The position numbers and the translations under genes are program-made. The notes under the pieces were generated by a model, which made no database searches, had not been told where the DNA came from, and saw only the letters and a list, made by a program, of their open reading frames with translations. A stretch of DNA of 64,000 nucleotides, from contig JAPPLM010000042.1 of the NCBI GenBank assembly GCA_028874195.1, positions 62,001-126,000 on the forward strand, read 5' to 3'. The stretch's first letter is position 1; each line of letters starts with the position of its first letter. The DNA is from Chloroflexota bacterium. Its GTDB lineage: Bacteria; Chloroflexota; UBA11872; VXOZ01. This document shows, in pieces, positions 46,686-55,757 of the stretch.

Positions 46686-49130
46686 ATGCCCCGCTCCGAA
46701 CCGCGCGATCGTAAGGAGACCTTGCACCGTATTCTTGAGCAAGAGGCGCGCCGGGGCTATGACGACGGCGCGGTGATTGGCGGACTGGAGCGCCTGCTTG
46801 CGAACTGGCAGGCGGAGGTCGCTGCCAATCCAAGTAGGGACGCCCAGAACCTGGCTACAGTCGGTGGTGTGCTGCAGGGCTATAACGCGCTCGAACCGTC
46901 CGCTAGAGCCGAGCGGGTGAAAAGCGCGCTCCGACTCCTAGACGGTCAAGCGGATGCCGCTTCTTCCCCGCAAAACCGTGCATCCCGCCCCCGCCGCGAT
47001 GTGAATGCGTCACCCGCAAAGGCGATAACAAAGACTGTGCGCACGCGCAAGCGGCGCGCCGCAGGACCGAAAGCCGGTCTCAGTTCACCCCTTACCGCTG
47101 TGCCCATGTTGAAGGCTGAGGACGCCAAGCGACTCGAAAAGCTTGGCCTCTCTACGCTCGGTGATCTGATTCAACACTTTCCGCACCGGCACATCGACCG
47201 CAGCAGCATCAAGACCATCGCTGATCTCAAACCCGGCGAAGAGGCTACGATCGTCGCCAACGTGATGCAGGTGGAGAACCGTCGGGTAACCCAAGGCCGC
47301 ATGGTCATTACCGAGGCCGCCCTGGCGGACAAGACCGGCTACATCAAGGCTGTCTGGTTCAACCAGCCGTTCTTGCAGCAAAGCCTGACCAACAAGCGCC
47401 GCGTTACGGTGGCCGGCAAGGTGGAAGTCAGTCGTTCCGGGCTGGAGTTGCGCTCGCCGGAGTATGAATTTGCCGAAAGTCCCGAGCAAGGCTTGCACGT
47501 GGGACGTCTGGTGCCGGTGTATCCGTTGACGTCCAATCTCTCAGCCAAATGGATGCGCCGCTGGGTCCACTCCGCGCTCGATATGGCCCTCCACGCAGTG
47601 GCAGAGGTGGTGCCGCACGACATCCTGGAGCGAAACTCCCTGCTGGGCGCGCAAGAGGCCCTGCGCCAAATGCACTTTCCTGAAAGCGCTGAGCATCTCC
47701 GGCGCGCTGTCCACCGCCTGGCTTTCGACGAGTTCTTCTGCATTCAGCTTGGCACGCTGCTGCGCCGTCGGGAGTGGCAGCTCGATCAACCCGGCATTCC
47801 GGTCGACGTGGAGCCTGAGACAACGCGGGCGTTTCTCGAATCGCTTCCTTTTGCGCTTACACACGACCAGGAACAGGCGCTTACTGAGATCCTGAGCGAC
47901 GTGGCTAAGCCGGCTGCCATGAACCGCTTGCTGCAAGGTGACGTGGGCGCCGGCAAGACGGTGGTCGCAGCGGCGGTGGCGCTGCAAATGGCAAAGCGCG
48001 GCCTCCAGACCGTCATCATGGCGCCAACGGAGGTCTTGGCGGAACAGCACATACGCACGTTCCAGAGCTTTCTCGATCCCTTCGCAGTGCGCAGTGCGCT
48101 GCTGACCGGCAGCACGCGCAAAAGTGAACGCAGGAAGATTCTGGCTGACCTGGAGGTAGGCGCCCTTGACCTTTTGGTGGGCACGCACGCCGTAATTCAG
48201 GATGACGTTATGTTTGCCGACTTAGGTCTGGCAGTTGTGGACGAACAGCACCGGTTCGGCGTGCGGCAGCGGGCCGTCCTGCGGCGTAAAGGCCGGAATC
48301 CGCACGTGCTCGTGATGACGGCGACGCCGATTCCGCGCTCCTTGGCGCTCACGCTCTACGGTGATCTGGACGTCTCCGTCATACGCGAGATGCCGACCGG
48401 AAGACTGCCGATTACGACCCGCTGGGTGCCAGTGGAAAAGCGCACACAGGCGTATGAATTTGTCGCGAAGCAGATTGGGGAAGGACGGCAGGCTTTCATC
48501 ATCTTCCCACTGATAGAGGAGTCCGAGACACTGGAGGTGCGCGCGGCCAAGAGCGAGTTCAATCGCTTGCAAAAGGAAGTCTTCCCCCAGTTGGCGGTGG
48601 ACTTGCTCCACGGGCGGTTGACGAGCAGGCAGAAAGAGAAGGTCATGCGCGCGTTTGTGGAAGGCGAGACCGACATCTTGGTCAGTACGCCGGTTGTGGA
48701 GGTCGGCATTGACGTGCCGAATGCAACCGTTATGATGATCGAGAGCGCCGAACGCTTCGGCTTGGCGCAACTTCATCAATTTCGGGGTCGCGTGGGTCGC
48801 GGCGAGCACAAGTCGTACTGCCTGCTCTTGTCGGATTCGGCGAATGCGGCGGAAAACGAACGCTTGCGCATCCTCGAGGAACAGCGCGATGGCTTCGCGC
48901 TGGCGGAAAAGGACTTGATGCTGCGCGGACCGGGCGAGTTCTTTGGCACCCGCCAAGCCGGGCTTCCGGCGCTCAAGGTGGCCAAGCTCTCCGATCTTTC
49001 GACTTTGGAACTTGCCCGCAAGGAAGCGAAGACGCTGTTCGCAGCCGATCCCACGTTGGAACTGCCCCGACACGCCGGCCTTGCGCAACGGGTGGCCGCA
49101 TTCTGGCGTGTAGAGAGCGAACTCTCGTGA
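46686..49130 (+). CDS. recG: ATP-dependent DNA helicase RecG
   Basis: 814 residues, about 120 longer than typical RecG because of an N-terminal extension (~1-140, Arg/Ala-rich). Then the wedge OB domain (GEEATIVANVMQVENRR), helicase motifs GDVGAGKTVVAAAVAL (near 418), VVDEQHRFGVRQR (near 518), MTATPIPRSLALT, and QFRGRVGRGEHKSYC. RecG reverses stalled forks and processes Holliday junctions. It sits between the FakA-type gene and a NUDIX gene, with a 4-nt overlap to the latter. Confidence 0.95.
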   Translation: MPRSEPRDRKETLHRILEQEARRGYDDGAVIGGLERLLANWQAEVAANPSRDAQNLATVGGVLQGYNALEPSARAERVKSALRLLDGQADAASSPQNRASRPRRDVNASPAKAITKTVRTRKRRAAGPKAGLSSPLTAVPMLKAEDAKRLEKLGLSTLGDLIQHFPHRHIDRSSIKTIADLKPGEEATIVANVMQVENRRVTQGRMVITEAALADKTGYIKAVWFNQPFLQQSLTNKRRVTVAGKVEVSRSGLELRSPEYEFAESPEQGLHVGRLVPVYPLTSNLSAKWMRRWVHSALDMALHAVAEVVPHDILERNSLLGAQEALRQMHFPESAEHLRRAVHRLAFDEFFCIQLGTLLRRREWQLDQPGIPVDVEPETTRAFLESLPFALTHDQEQALTEILSDVAKPAAMNRLLQGDVGAGKTVVAAAVALQMAKRGLQTVIMAPTEVLAEQHIRTFQSFLDPFAVRSALLTGSTRKSERRKILADLEVGALDLLVGTHAVIQDDVMFADLGLAVVDEQHRFGVRQRAVLRRKGRNPHVLVMTATPIPRSLALTLYGDLDVSVIREMPTGRLPITTRWVPVEKRTQAYEFVAKQIGEGRQAFIIFPLIEESETLEVRAAKSEFNRLQKEVFPQLAVDLLHGRLTSRQKEKVMRAFVEGETDILVSTPVVEVGIDVPNATVMMIESAERFGLAQLHQFRGRVGRGEHKSYCLLLSDSANAAENERLRILEEQRDGFALAEKDLMLRGPGEFFGTRQAGLPALKVAKLSDLSTLELARKEAKTLFAADPTLELPRHAGLAQRVAAFWRVESELS

Positions 49131-49804
49131 GCGATTCTTACACCGATCAGGACGAACTCTTCGACGTGTGCGATTCGTTGGGGAGACCGCTGGGACTGCG
49201 CAAGCGACGGGGAGATGTGCACAGAGACGGCGACTGGCACCGTTCGCTGCATTGCTGGGTGGTGGGACAATACCGCGACGGCACGCCGTACATTGTCTTT
49301 CAGCGCCGGTCTGAAACGAAAGACACATCTCCAGGAAAATTGGATGCAACGGTGGGCGGTCACCTGGCAGCCGGGGAATCTATCGAAGAGGCCCTGCGCG
49401 AATCCGAAGAAGAGATTGGCCTCAAGCTCACAATGAGCGATCTCTTGCCGCTCGGAGTGCGCCAGGCTGCTATTGATACAGAGCCCGGCGTGCGCGACTA
49501 CGAAGTGCAATTTGCTTTTGTCCATCAGTCCAACTTACCGCTTACTGACTTTCGGCCTAACCCTGCCGAGGTCACCGCGCTCGTTGAGGTTCCAATACCG
49601 GATGCCCTTGACCTCTTCACCGGCAAACGCACCGAGATTTCTGCGAAAGCGCTGTGCAATCAACGCTGCCATCCCAATGAAGCATGGATCGCGGAAAAAC
49701 GGATTCGTGTGGAACACTTTGTTCCACAGGCCGATCGCTATTTCTACCGGGTGTGCGTGCAAACAGAATTGCTTTACCAAGGCTATCCGCATGTCTCAAT
49801 TTGA
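49127..49804 (+). CDS. NUDIX hydrolase with shortened Nudix box
   Basis: 225 residues from GTG 49127, which overlaps the recG stop. The N-terminus DELFDVCDSLGRPLGLRKRRGDVHRDGDWHR-like region matches the IDI/YfcD subfamily of NUDIX proteins. The box reads GGHLAAGESIEEALRESEEE; one residue is missing between the first Glu and the Arg compared with G-x5-E-x7-REUxEE, although the RE and EE pairs remain. Substrate unknown; isopentenyl-diphosphate isomerase is possible only by similarity of the flanks. Confidence 0.85.
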   Translation: MSDSYTDQDELFDVCDSLGRPLGLRKRRGDVHRDGDWHRSLHCWVVGQYRDGTPYIVFQRRSETKDTSPGKLDATVGGHLAAGESIEEALRESEEEIGLKLTMSDLLPLGVRQAAIDTEPGVRDYEVQFAFVHQSNLPLTDFRPNPAEVTALVEVPIPDALDLFTGKRTEISAKALCNQRCHPNEAWIAEKRIRVEHFVPQADRYFYRVCVQTELLYQGYPHVSI

Positions 49805-49938
49805 GGCTCACGCGGCCTAGAGTTTGGGGTGGTTGTGCACCCAACATTTAGTCGCTAGGCCACCGAGCACAATGCAAGGCGCGCTAATGAAAGCTGCTCT
49901 AAGACGTAGACCTAATCGAGTGAGATGAAGACGTGAGT

Positions 49939-50487
49939 ATGCGCATCATCAGCGGCACAGCCGCGGGACGGCGCTTGCGCGCGCCGAAATCGCAACTGGT
50001 GCGGCCGACGCTCGATAAGGTCAAGCACGCCATTTTCAATTCCCTTGGCGAGAGTGGTGGGCGTGGACGTGTGCTGGAACTCTTTGCGGGCACGGGCGCG
50101 CTGGGCATCGAGGCCTTGAGCCGGGGAGCGGAGTGGTGCGACTTCGTGGATGTGCTGCCAGCCTCTTGCCGCGCTATTCGCGAAAACTTGCGTACAGCGG
50201 GTCTGAAGGACCGCGCGCGCGTGATTCAAGCGCGCGTGCCGGGCGCCCTTGGCCGTCTACGTGAACCTTATGACCTCGTTCTGGCAGACCCGCCGTATCA
50301 CACCGTTAATCACGAGGACTGGCTGCCGGCGCTTGCGGAGTCGGAGATAACTGCAAATGGGAGCATCGTCGTCGTTGGCCACTGGAAGAAGAAACTGCCA
50401 GACGCGCAGTGGGGCGGGCTGCGGTTGCTCCGGCGTCGCCAGCACGGTGACTCGATGTTCAGCATCTACGCTGTGGAAGACGTGTAG
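49939..50487 (+). CDS. rsmD: 16S rRNA (guanine(966)-N(2))-methyltransferase RsmD
   Basis: 182 residues from ATG 49939 (GTG 49933 is an alternative). MRIISGTAAGRRLRAP is the usual RsmD start, then RPTLDKVKHAIFNSL, ELFAGTGALGIEALSRGA (SAM site) and LVLADPPYH (N-methyltransferase motif IV). It methylates G966 of 16S rRNA. It follows the NUDIX gene after 134 bp and is convergent with murG. Confidence 0.94.
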   Translation: MRIISGTAAGRRLRAPKSQLVRPTLDKVKHAIFNSLGESGGRGRVLELFAGTGALGIEALSRGAEWCDFVDVLPASCRAIRENLRTAGLKDRARVIQARVPGALGRLREPYDLVLADPPYHTVNHEDWLPALAESEITANGSIVVVGHWKKKLPDAQWGGLRLLRRRQHGDSMFSIYAVEDV

Positions 50488-50500
50488 ATTGAGCCATCAG

Positions 50501-51697
50501 CTACGGGCCGGTCCGGTTGGGTAGGGTGACGGTAGCTTCCGCGAGATGCCGTGCGGCATCAGGCCTGGCGAGCTTCCTCGCAGCGCATGCCATTGCCTTA
50601 CGCCTCTCTTCATTGGTTACAAGCTCGCTTACGGATGTACATAAGCGTTCGCCAGTCAAGTCCGCCTGCTCGATGACGGTCGCTGCGCCTGCGTGCTGGG
50701 CATGCTGGGCATTGCGCCGCTGTTCGTCGCCACCGGTTGGCACCAAGGGGACGAGAATCGCCGGTTTGCCCAGGGCGAAGAGTTCTGCCAGCGTGCCCGC
50801 GCCCGACCGGCTCACGACCACGTCCGCAAGCGCATAGAAGTGCCCAATCTCGTCCGCTACGAAGTCAGCCACGTGGTAGCGACTTTGCAGATTGCTCGGC
50901 AGCGCCGCGCGAACCTCACGCAAGTGCTCAACGGCGGGAATTCCATCCCGCGTCTGACGCCCACATTGATGGATGATGCGACACACGACAAGAAGATCGG
51001 GCAACGCCGCTTCAACGGCGCGATTGACGTGTTGCGCGCCTTGCGCTCCGCCAGTCACGTACAGGGTCGGCAGAGCTTCAGCGTTCGCAAGTCCGGTGAG
51101 CGCGAGCGCCGCCTCGGGATTGCCGTTGAAGATGATCGGGCGCACCGGGTTGCCGGTTACGAGAGTTTTTTTACGCAGGCGCGCCGGCAGGTCACCCTGG
51201 GCAGATTCATAGGTCAGGGCGACACGGTCTGCCAAGCGGGAGGCGATACGGTTGGCAAGTCCCATCTGGACCGTTTGCTCGTGCGTGATCACGGGTACGC
51301 GCAGCAGCGAAGCCGCGACGACCGGCGGTACACATACAAAGCCTCCGGTGCTCAATACGACGTGAGGGCGGAAGCGCGCAACCGCGATCACTGCTTGCAA
51401 CACTCCCCAGGGCAGCCGCAGCGCGTCGAGGAGGTTGCGCCAGGAGAAGTGACCGAGGAGATGCCGCGACCGGCGCAGCTTTCCGGTGGCAATTGCGGAG
51501 AAGGGCAGTCCGGCCGCGCGCACCAACTCACGCTCGATCCCCGTGTGGCTGCCTATGTAGAGAAAGGCGGGTTGCCACGTGCCGTCCTGTTCGGCAAGCG
51601 CCTTGATCGCTTCTACCGTAGCGAGCGCAGGCGTCACATGCCCGCCGGACCCGCCGCCGGTGACGAGGATGCGGAGTTGGCGCTGACTGTTCGTCAT
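50501..51697 (-). CDS. murG: UDP-GlcNAc:lipid I N-acetylglucosaminyltransferase MurG
   Basis: 398 residues, slightly longer than usual. Starts ILVTGGGSGGHVTPALATVEA, the conserved lipid I site loop, and the second domain has VTGGAQGAQHVNRAVEA and VVSRSGAGTLAELFALGKPAILVPL. It makes lipid II for peptidoglycan. It is outside the usual division/cell wall cluster. Its presence implies a murein wall. Confidence 0.93.
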   Translation of the reverse strand: MTNSQRQLRILVTGGGSGGHVTPALATVEAIKALAEQDGTWQPAFLYIGSHTGIERELVRAAGLPFSAIATGKLRRSRHLLGHFSWRNLLDALRLPWGVLQAVIAVARFRPHVVLSTGGFVCVPPVVAASLLRVPVITHEQTVQMGLANRIASRLADRVALTYESAQGDLPARLRKKTLVTGNPVRPIIFNGNPEAALALTGLANAEALPTLYVTGGAQGAQHVNRAVEAALPDLLVVCRIIHQCGRQTRDGIPAVEHLREVRAALPSNLQSRYHVADFVADEIGHFYALADVVVSRSGAGTLAELFALGKPAILVPLVPTGGDEQRRNAQHAQHAGAATVIEQADLTGERLCTSVSELVTNEERRKAMACAARKLARPDAARHLAEATVTLPNRTGP

Positions 51698-51839
51698 TTG
51701 CGATGGGTCCCCCTTTGTGCGAGCTCTCCGACGAGCTAAGCAAATAGACAGGCGCTTCCCAAGCGTACGTTTCTACCATGCCAAGAGCAGCGCAGCGCTT
51801 CAAGCGTGCACGACACTGGAAAGGGCTGTGCGCTTTCCC

Positions 51840-53027
51840 TTACAAGAGCGTGCGTATCGCATCTGCCAGCCGCGCAAAGTCTTGCTCGGTGTTGAAGTAC
51901 GCGGCGGAGGTCCGCACTCCCGGGGGCGTAGTCGTGTGACGCGTGATAATCCCTTGGCGCCGGAGTTCTTGCGCGATTTCCGCGGGATTTCTGCCCGGCA
52001 CATTGAATGTTATGATACCCGCCGACTTGTCAGCAGACCGGGGAGTAATCACATCGACACCGGGAATCTCAGCGAGGATCCGGTGCGCATTGTTGGCTAG
52101 ATCACCAATGTGTCGGTAGACATTGGAAAAACCTAAGTCGTGCAGCCAGGAGAGTGCCGCGCGCAGGCCGACCAGGGCGGCATGGTTGCGGGTACCAAAT
52201 TCAAATCTTCGTGCGCTCGGCTGCATGCCAAAGCTGAATTCCTCGCCAGTCCACGAAAAGCTCTCGAATGTACCGGCCCCAACCCCGCTTAGATTGAGTG
52301 CGCCTAAGCGGTTCCTCCGTACGTAGAGAATGCCGGTCCCCTTGGGACCGCAGAGCCACTTGTGTCCATTGCTGACAAAGAAGTCGCACGCCAATTCTTG
52401 AATATCCACGGGCACTGCTCCCAGCGACTGCGCCCCATCTAAGAGTGACATCGCTCCGTGTTCCCGGGCGAGTTGACATATCCTCTTGGCCGGCAGTCGG
52501 ATGCCGCTCTCACAGCTGACGTGACTGAAAGCGATAAGACGAGTCTTTGCGGTGAGAGCCGCCCCGACACTCCGTAAGGTGACGAGTGGATCGGCTTCAA
52601 TCCGAAACACTCGCACCTTCACGCCTCTCTTGTCTTGCAGATAGGCCGCCGGATGGCTCAGCGCCGGGTGTTCCTGATCGGAAATCAGGAGTTCGTCGCC
52701 CGGCTGCCAGTCCAAACCTTGGAGCACGATGTTGTGCCCGTCAGACGCATTGCGGGAAAAGGTAATCGTATCGGCATGGGCGTGCAACAGGTCTGCGACG
52801 GCCTGCCGGGTGCGCTCAAGTTCCGCATGGCGCCATTCAAGCGCCGCGTGTCCCTCCCGCTCTTGGCGCGAAATGGCTGCGAGGTATTCGGCGAGAACCG
52901 GCTCCGCGAGCAGCCCTTCAGTGCCCGTGTTGAGGTAGGTGTGGTCACTAAGAAATGGAAGCGCTGCACGTATCGAACTGCAATCGTACACAGACATGGG
53001 TGGCAAAGGACTTTCCGCCTTGGGCAT
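51840..53027 (-). CDS. Class V aminotransferase (cysteine desulfurase-like / IPN epimerase-like)
   Basis: 395 residues, PLP-dependent fold I. The Schiff-base lysine is in FFVSNGHKWLCGPKGTG (near 225); DGAQSLGAVPVDI provides the PLP-contact Asp; NTGTEGLLAEPVL at the N-terminus marks class V. Families with this layout include isopenicillin N epimerase-like proteins and IscS/SufS. A SufS-type active-site Cys loop is not obvious at the C-terminus, so cysteine desulfurase function is uncertain. It stands alone between murG and the iron transporter. Confidence 0.85.
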   Translation of the reverse strand: MPKAESPLPPMSVYDCSSIRAALPFLSDHTYLNTGTEGLLAEPVLAEYLAAISRQEREGHAALEWRHAELERTRQAVADLLHAHADTITFSRNASDGHNIVLQGLDWQPGDELLISDQEHPALSHPAAYLQDKRGVKVRVFRIEADPLVTLRSVGAALTAKTRLIAFSHVSCESGIRLPAKRICQLAREHGAMSLLDGAQSLGAVPVDIQELACDFFVSNGHKWLCGPKGTGILYVRRNRLGALNLSGVGAGTFESFSWTGEEFSFGMQPSARRFEFGTRNHAALVGLRAALSWLHDLGFSNVYRHIGDLANNAHRILAEIPGVDVITPRSADKSAGIITFNVPGRNPAEIAQELRRQGIITRHTTTPPGVRTSAAYFNTEQDFARLADAIRTLL

Positions 53028-53084
53028 GGGCGAACGAGAGTCTCTACCAATATACCCTGTCTGGCACTGCTACGGAGATGCGGG

Positions 53085-54119
53085 TTATTGCGAGCGAGCG
53101 AATGTGCGCGGTTGGGTCGTAAGCTGGCAGTGAACGCGGGTACCCGGCGGGAGCGGCGCTCCCAATAAGCGTACCTGGATGTGCTCACCCGAATCGAGAC
53201 GGACCATGACCGTGCTGTCATGGCCGTAGAAGCTAGCAGCAACGACATGCGACTGGCCGTCCGGGGCTTCCGTCAGGGCAACGTCCTCCGGACGGAACAT
53301 GAGTTCGAGGTCCCCGCCTTGCGCATCCCCATTGACCGCAATGCGGCCTAGCGCGCATTGCGCGTGACCCTCAGTAACACTGGCATTAAGGAAATTCGCT
53401 CCGCCCACAAACTCCGCCACTTCCCTAGAGGCCGGATAGTGATAGAGTTCTTCCGGTTTGCCGACTTGTGCGATGCGGCCGTCCCACATGACAGCCACCC
53501 TATCGGCCAGGCTGAGCGCCTCTTCTTGATCGTGAGTGACAAAGATTACGGTCGCACCGGCCCTGTCGAGGATCTCACGCGTCTCTGCACGAATGCGCGC
53601 GCGCAAGGCCACGTCCAGATTGGAAAACGGTTCATCGAGCAGGATGACATCGGGTTCCGGAGCTAGAGCTCGAGCTAACGCTACTCTTTGCTGTTGTCCG
53701 CCAGAGAGTTCATTCGGCATCCGCTTACGGACACCTTCCAGTCCCACCAATTGCAAGGCATTGCTTACGCGCTCACGCTGGTCGGACCGCTTTTGCACAC
53801 CATAAGATACGTTCTTCTCAACAGTCATGTGTGGGAAGAGGGCGTAGTCTTGGAAGACCATTCCCACGCGGCGTTTTTCAGGAAGGACCCACCTTTTAGG
53901 ACCGACGACACGGACTTCACCGATATCAATCGTGCCAGTTTCTGGTACCTCAAAGCCGGCAATGAGCCGCAGAAAGGTTGTTTTCCCGCACCCGCTTGGC
54001 CCAAGCAAGCCGAGAAATTCTCCCGGGGCCACGGAGAGGTCGACCTGGTCTACGGCCAAAACGGAGCCGTAACGCTTCGTGACGTTCTTGCAGCGGATTG
54101 CAAAAGGATTTAAGCTCAT
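53085..54119 (-). CDS. Iron(III) ABC transporter ATP-binding protein
   Basis: 344 residues. Walker A GPSGCGKTTFLRLIAG, signature LSGGQQQRVALARALAPEPDVILLDEP-like region (motif LSGGQQ near 140), switch His in VIFVTHDQEEALSLADRV, and a C-terminal TOBE domain (~270-340, DLELMFRPEDVALTEAP). This is the FbpC/PotA class of importers. Third gene of an SBP-permease-ATPase operon; the gap to the permease gene is 9 bp. Confidence 0.92.
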   Translation of the reverse strand: MSLNPFAIRCKNVTKRYGSVLAVDQVDLSVAPGEFLGLLGPSGCGKTTFLRLIAGFEVPETGTIDIGEVRVVGPKRWVLPEKRRVGMVFQDYALFPHMTVEKNVSYGVQKRSDQRERVSNALQLVGLEGVRKRMPNELSGGQQQRVALARALAPEPDVILLDEPFSNLDVALRARIRAETREILDRAGATVIFVTHDQEEALSLADRVAVMWDGRIAQVGKPEELYHYPASREVAEFVGGANFLNASVTEGHAQCALGRIAVNGDAQGGDLELMFRPEDVALTEAPDGQSHVVAASFYGHDSTVMVRLDSGEHIQVRLLGAPLPPGTRVHCQLTTQPRTFARSQ

Positions 54120-54128
54120 GGACCTATT

Positions 54129-55742
54129 TTAAGTCTCCTTAACGGCAAAAAGCAATGTCGGCAGGAGAGAGATGCTCAATAGGACAAAGATCACAGGTGC
54201 GGCGTCGGCAAAGAAGCCTTCCTCGGTCAGCGACCAGACCTCTGTGGCAAGAGTCTTGAATTCAATCGGACCGAGCAGTAGCGTGATAGGGAGTTCTTTT
54301 AGGGTGGTTACGAATACCAAAATGCCGCCAGCGGTAGCGCCGCCGCGCACAAGCGGCAGGGTTATGGTGCGTAGCGTGGCATGCCAGGAGCGACCAAGGC
54401 TACGCGATGCCTCTTCGAGCGATGGCTGGACCTGTAGCAGCGACGTGCGGGCATTGCCGTAAGCTTGCGGCATGAAGCGAATAAGATAGGCGGCAATCAA
54501 GAGGAAAAAGGTCTGGTAGATGAATGGCGCGACGTTAGCTCCAAAAAAGACGAGAGAGAGCGCTATGACAATGCCGGGCAGGCCATACCCAAGGTAAACG
54601 GCAAATTCGAATGGCTTGGTGAGACGGCGTGGAAAACGCACGGTTAGGTAAGCCACCGGCATGGCTAGCGCTACTGCGGCGACTCCGGCGGCGGCGGAAA
54701 CCCAAAGCGAATTCCATGCAAGTTGAGGCAGCGCGCTATAGTTCGTGGCGTGCGCAATGCTTCGGAACAGCCAATAGCCAACTGTGACGGTGGGCATGAC
54801 AATACCCAATACCAAAACACCTACACAGAGCACTAGGGCCGGTATCCTCCACTTTCCCAAGGTAATTCGGCGCGGCGGCCGCATGCCGGTGCGCGTGCCG
54901 CTATGGTATTGCGCTCTTCCTCGGCTCCAGTGCTCGAGTGCAAGAATGAGCAGGGTCATACCAACCAACACGAGCGCCAAACCGGCTGCCATGTGCCGGT
55001 CGAAGGATCCTTGGTAATGCACGTAGATGACACGCGTGAACGTATCGAATTGCAAGAGCGATACCGCGCCGAAATCACTCAGCGTATAAAGGGCAACGAG
55101 AAGCCCGCCGGCTGCAATGGCGGGCCGCAGTTGCGGGAGAATTACACGCCAGAACGTCGTCCAACTGCTCTGGCCTAGGCTGCGGGAGGCTTCTTCCAGT
55201 GTGTAGTCCATGCCCTGCAATGCCGCGCGCACAACCAAAAAGACGTAGGGGTAGGTGAAGAGCGTCAGCGCCAGCCAGGCGCCTGGAAAACCGTAGATTT
55301 CCGGTAGTCGTTCCACTCCCAGGGGCTCCAGCAATCGCTGCAGCATACCGCGTGGGCCCAAAGCCCCGATAAACACGAATCCACCAACGTAACTGGGCAC
55401 GGCAAGTGGGACGATCAAGAGGCCGGTCCAATAACGCCGAAAAGGCAAGTCACTGCGCACGACGAGCCAGGCCAGAGGGACGGCGATGACGATAGCGCCA
55501 AGGGTAACGGCGGAGGCAAGAGTGACGCTATTGAACAGGATAACGGCAGTACGCGGCCTAAACAGGAGACGCCAGATTTCGTCCGCCGCGCTTGCCGCGC
55601 GCAGCAACAGGTAGGCCAGGGGCAGAAGAATCGCGAGTGCGACTAGCAGACTGGCAATGAAGATAGGCAGAGGCGGACCGGCGGACCTATTGGTCCGCCA
55701 GCCGCCTCGTACAGTCTCACGAAGCGATAGGGGTAACTCCAT
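54129..55742 (-). CDS. Iron(III) ABC transporter permease (fused two-half FbpB type)
   Basis: 537 residues with about twelve membrane helices: two homologous permease halves (~1-270 and ~285-537). Each carries an EAA-like loop, EEASRSLGQSSWTTFWRVILPQLRP in part in the first and EEASRSLGRSWHATLRTI in the second (cut to key residues EEASRSLG). This is the fused FbpB/ThiP form used for ferric iron. Between SBP and ATPase genes with 15- and 9-bp gaps, so one transcript. Confidence 0.92.
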   Translation of the reverse strand: MELPLSLRETVRGGWRTNRSAGPPLPIFIASLLVALAILLPLAYLLLRAASAADEIWRLLFRPRTAVILFNSVTLASAVTLGAIVIAVPLAWLVVRSDLPFRRYWTGLLIVPLAVPSYVGGFVFIGALGPRGMLQRLLEPLGVERLPEIYGFPGAWLALTLFTYPYVFLVVRAALQGMDYTLEEASRSLGQSSWTTFWRVILPQLRPAIAAGGLLVALYTLSDFGAVSLLQFDTFTRVIYVHYQGSFDRHMAAGLALVLVGMTLLILALEHWSRGRAQYHSGTRTGMRPPRRITLGKWRIPALVLCVGVLVLGIVMPTVTVGYWLFRSIAHATNYSALPQLAWNSLWVSAAAGVAAVALAMPVAYLTVRFPRRLTKPFEFAVYLGYGLPGIVIALSLVFFGANVAPFIYQTFFLLIAAYLIRFMPQAYGNARTSLLQVQPSLEEASRSLGRSWHATLRTITLPLVRGGATAGGILVFVTTLKELPITLLLGPIEFKTLATEVWSLTEEGFFADAAPVIFVLLSISLLPTLLFAVKET

Positions 55743-55757
55743 ATGTTCAGGGTGGTA

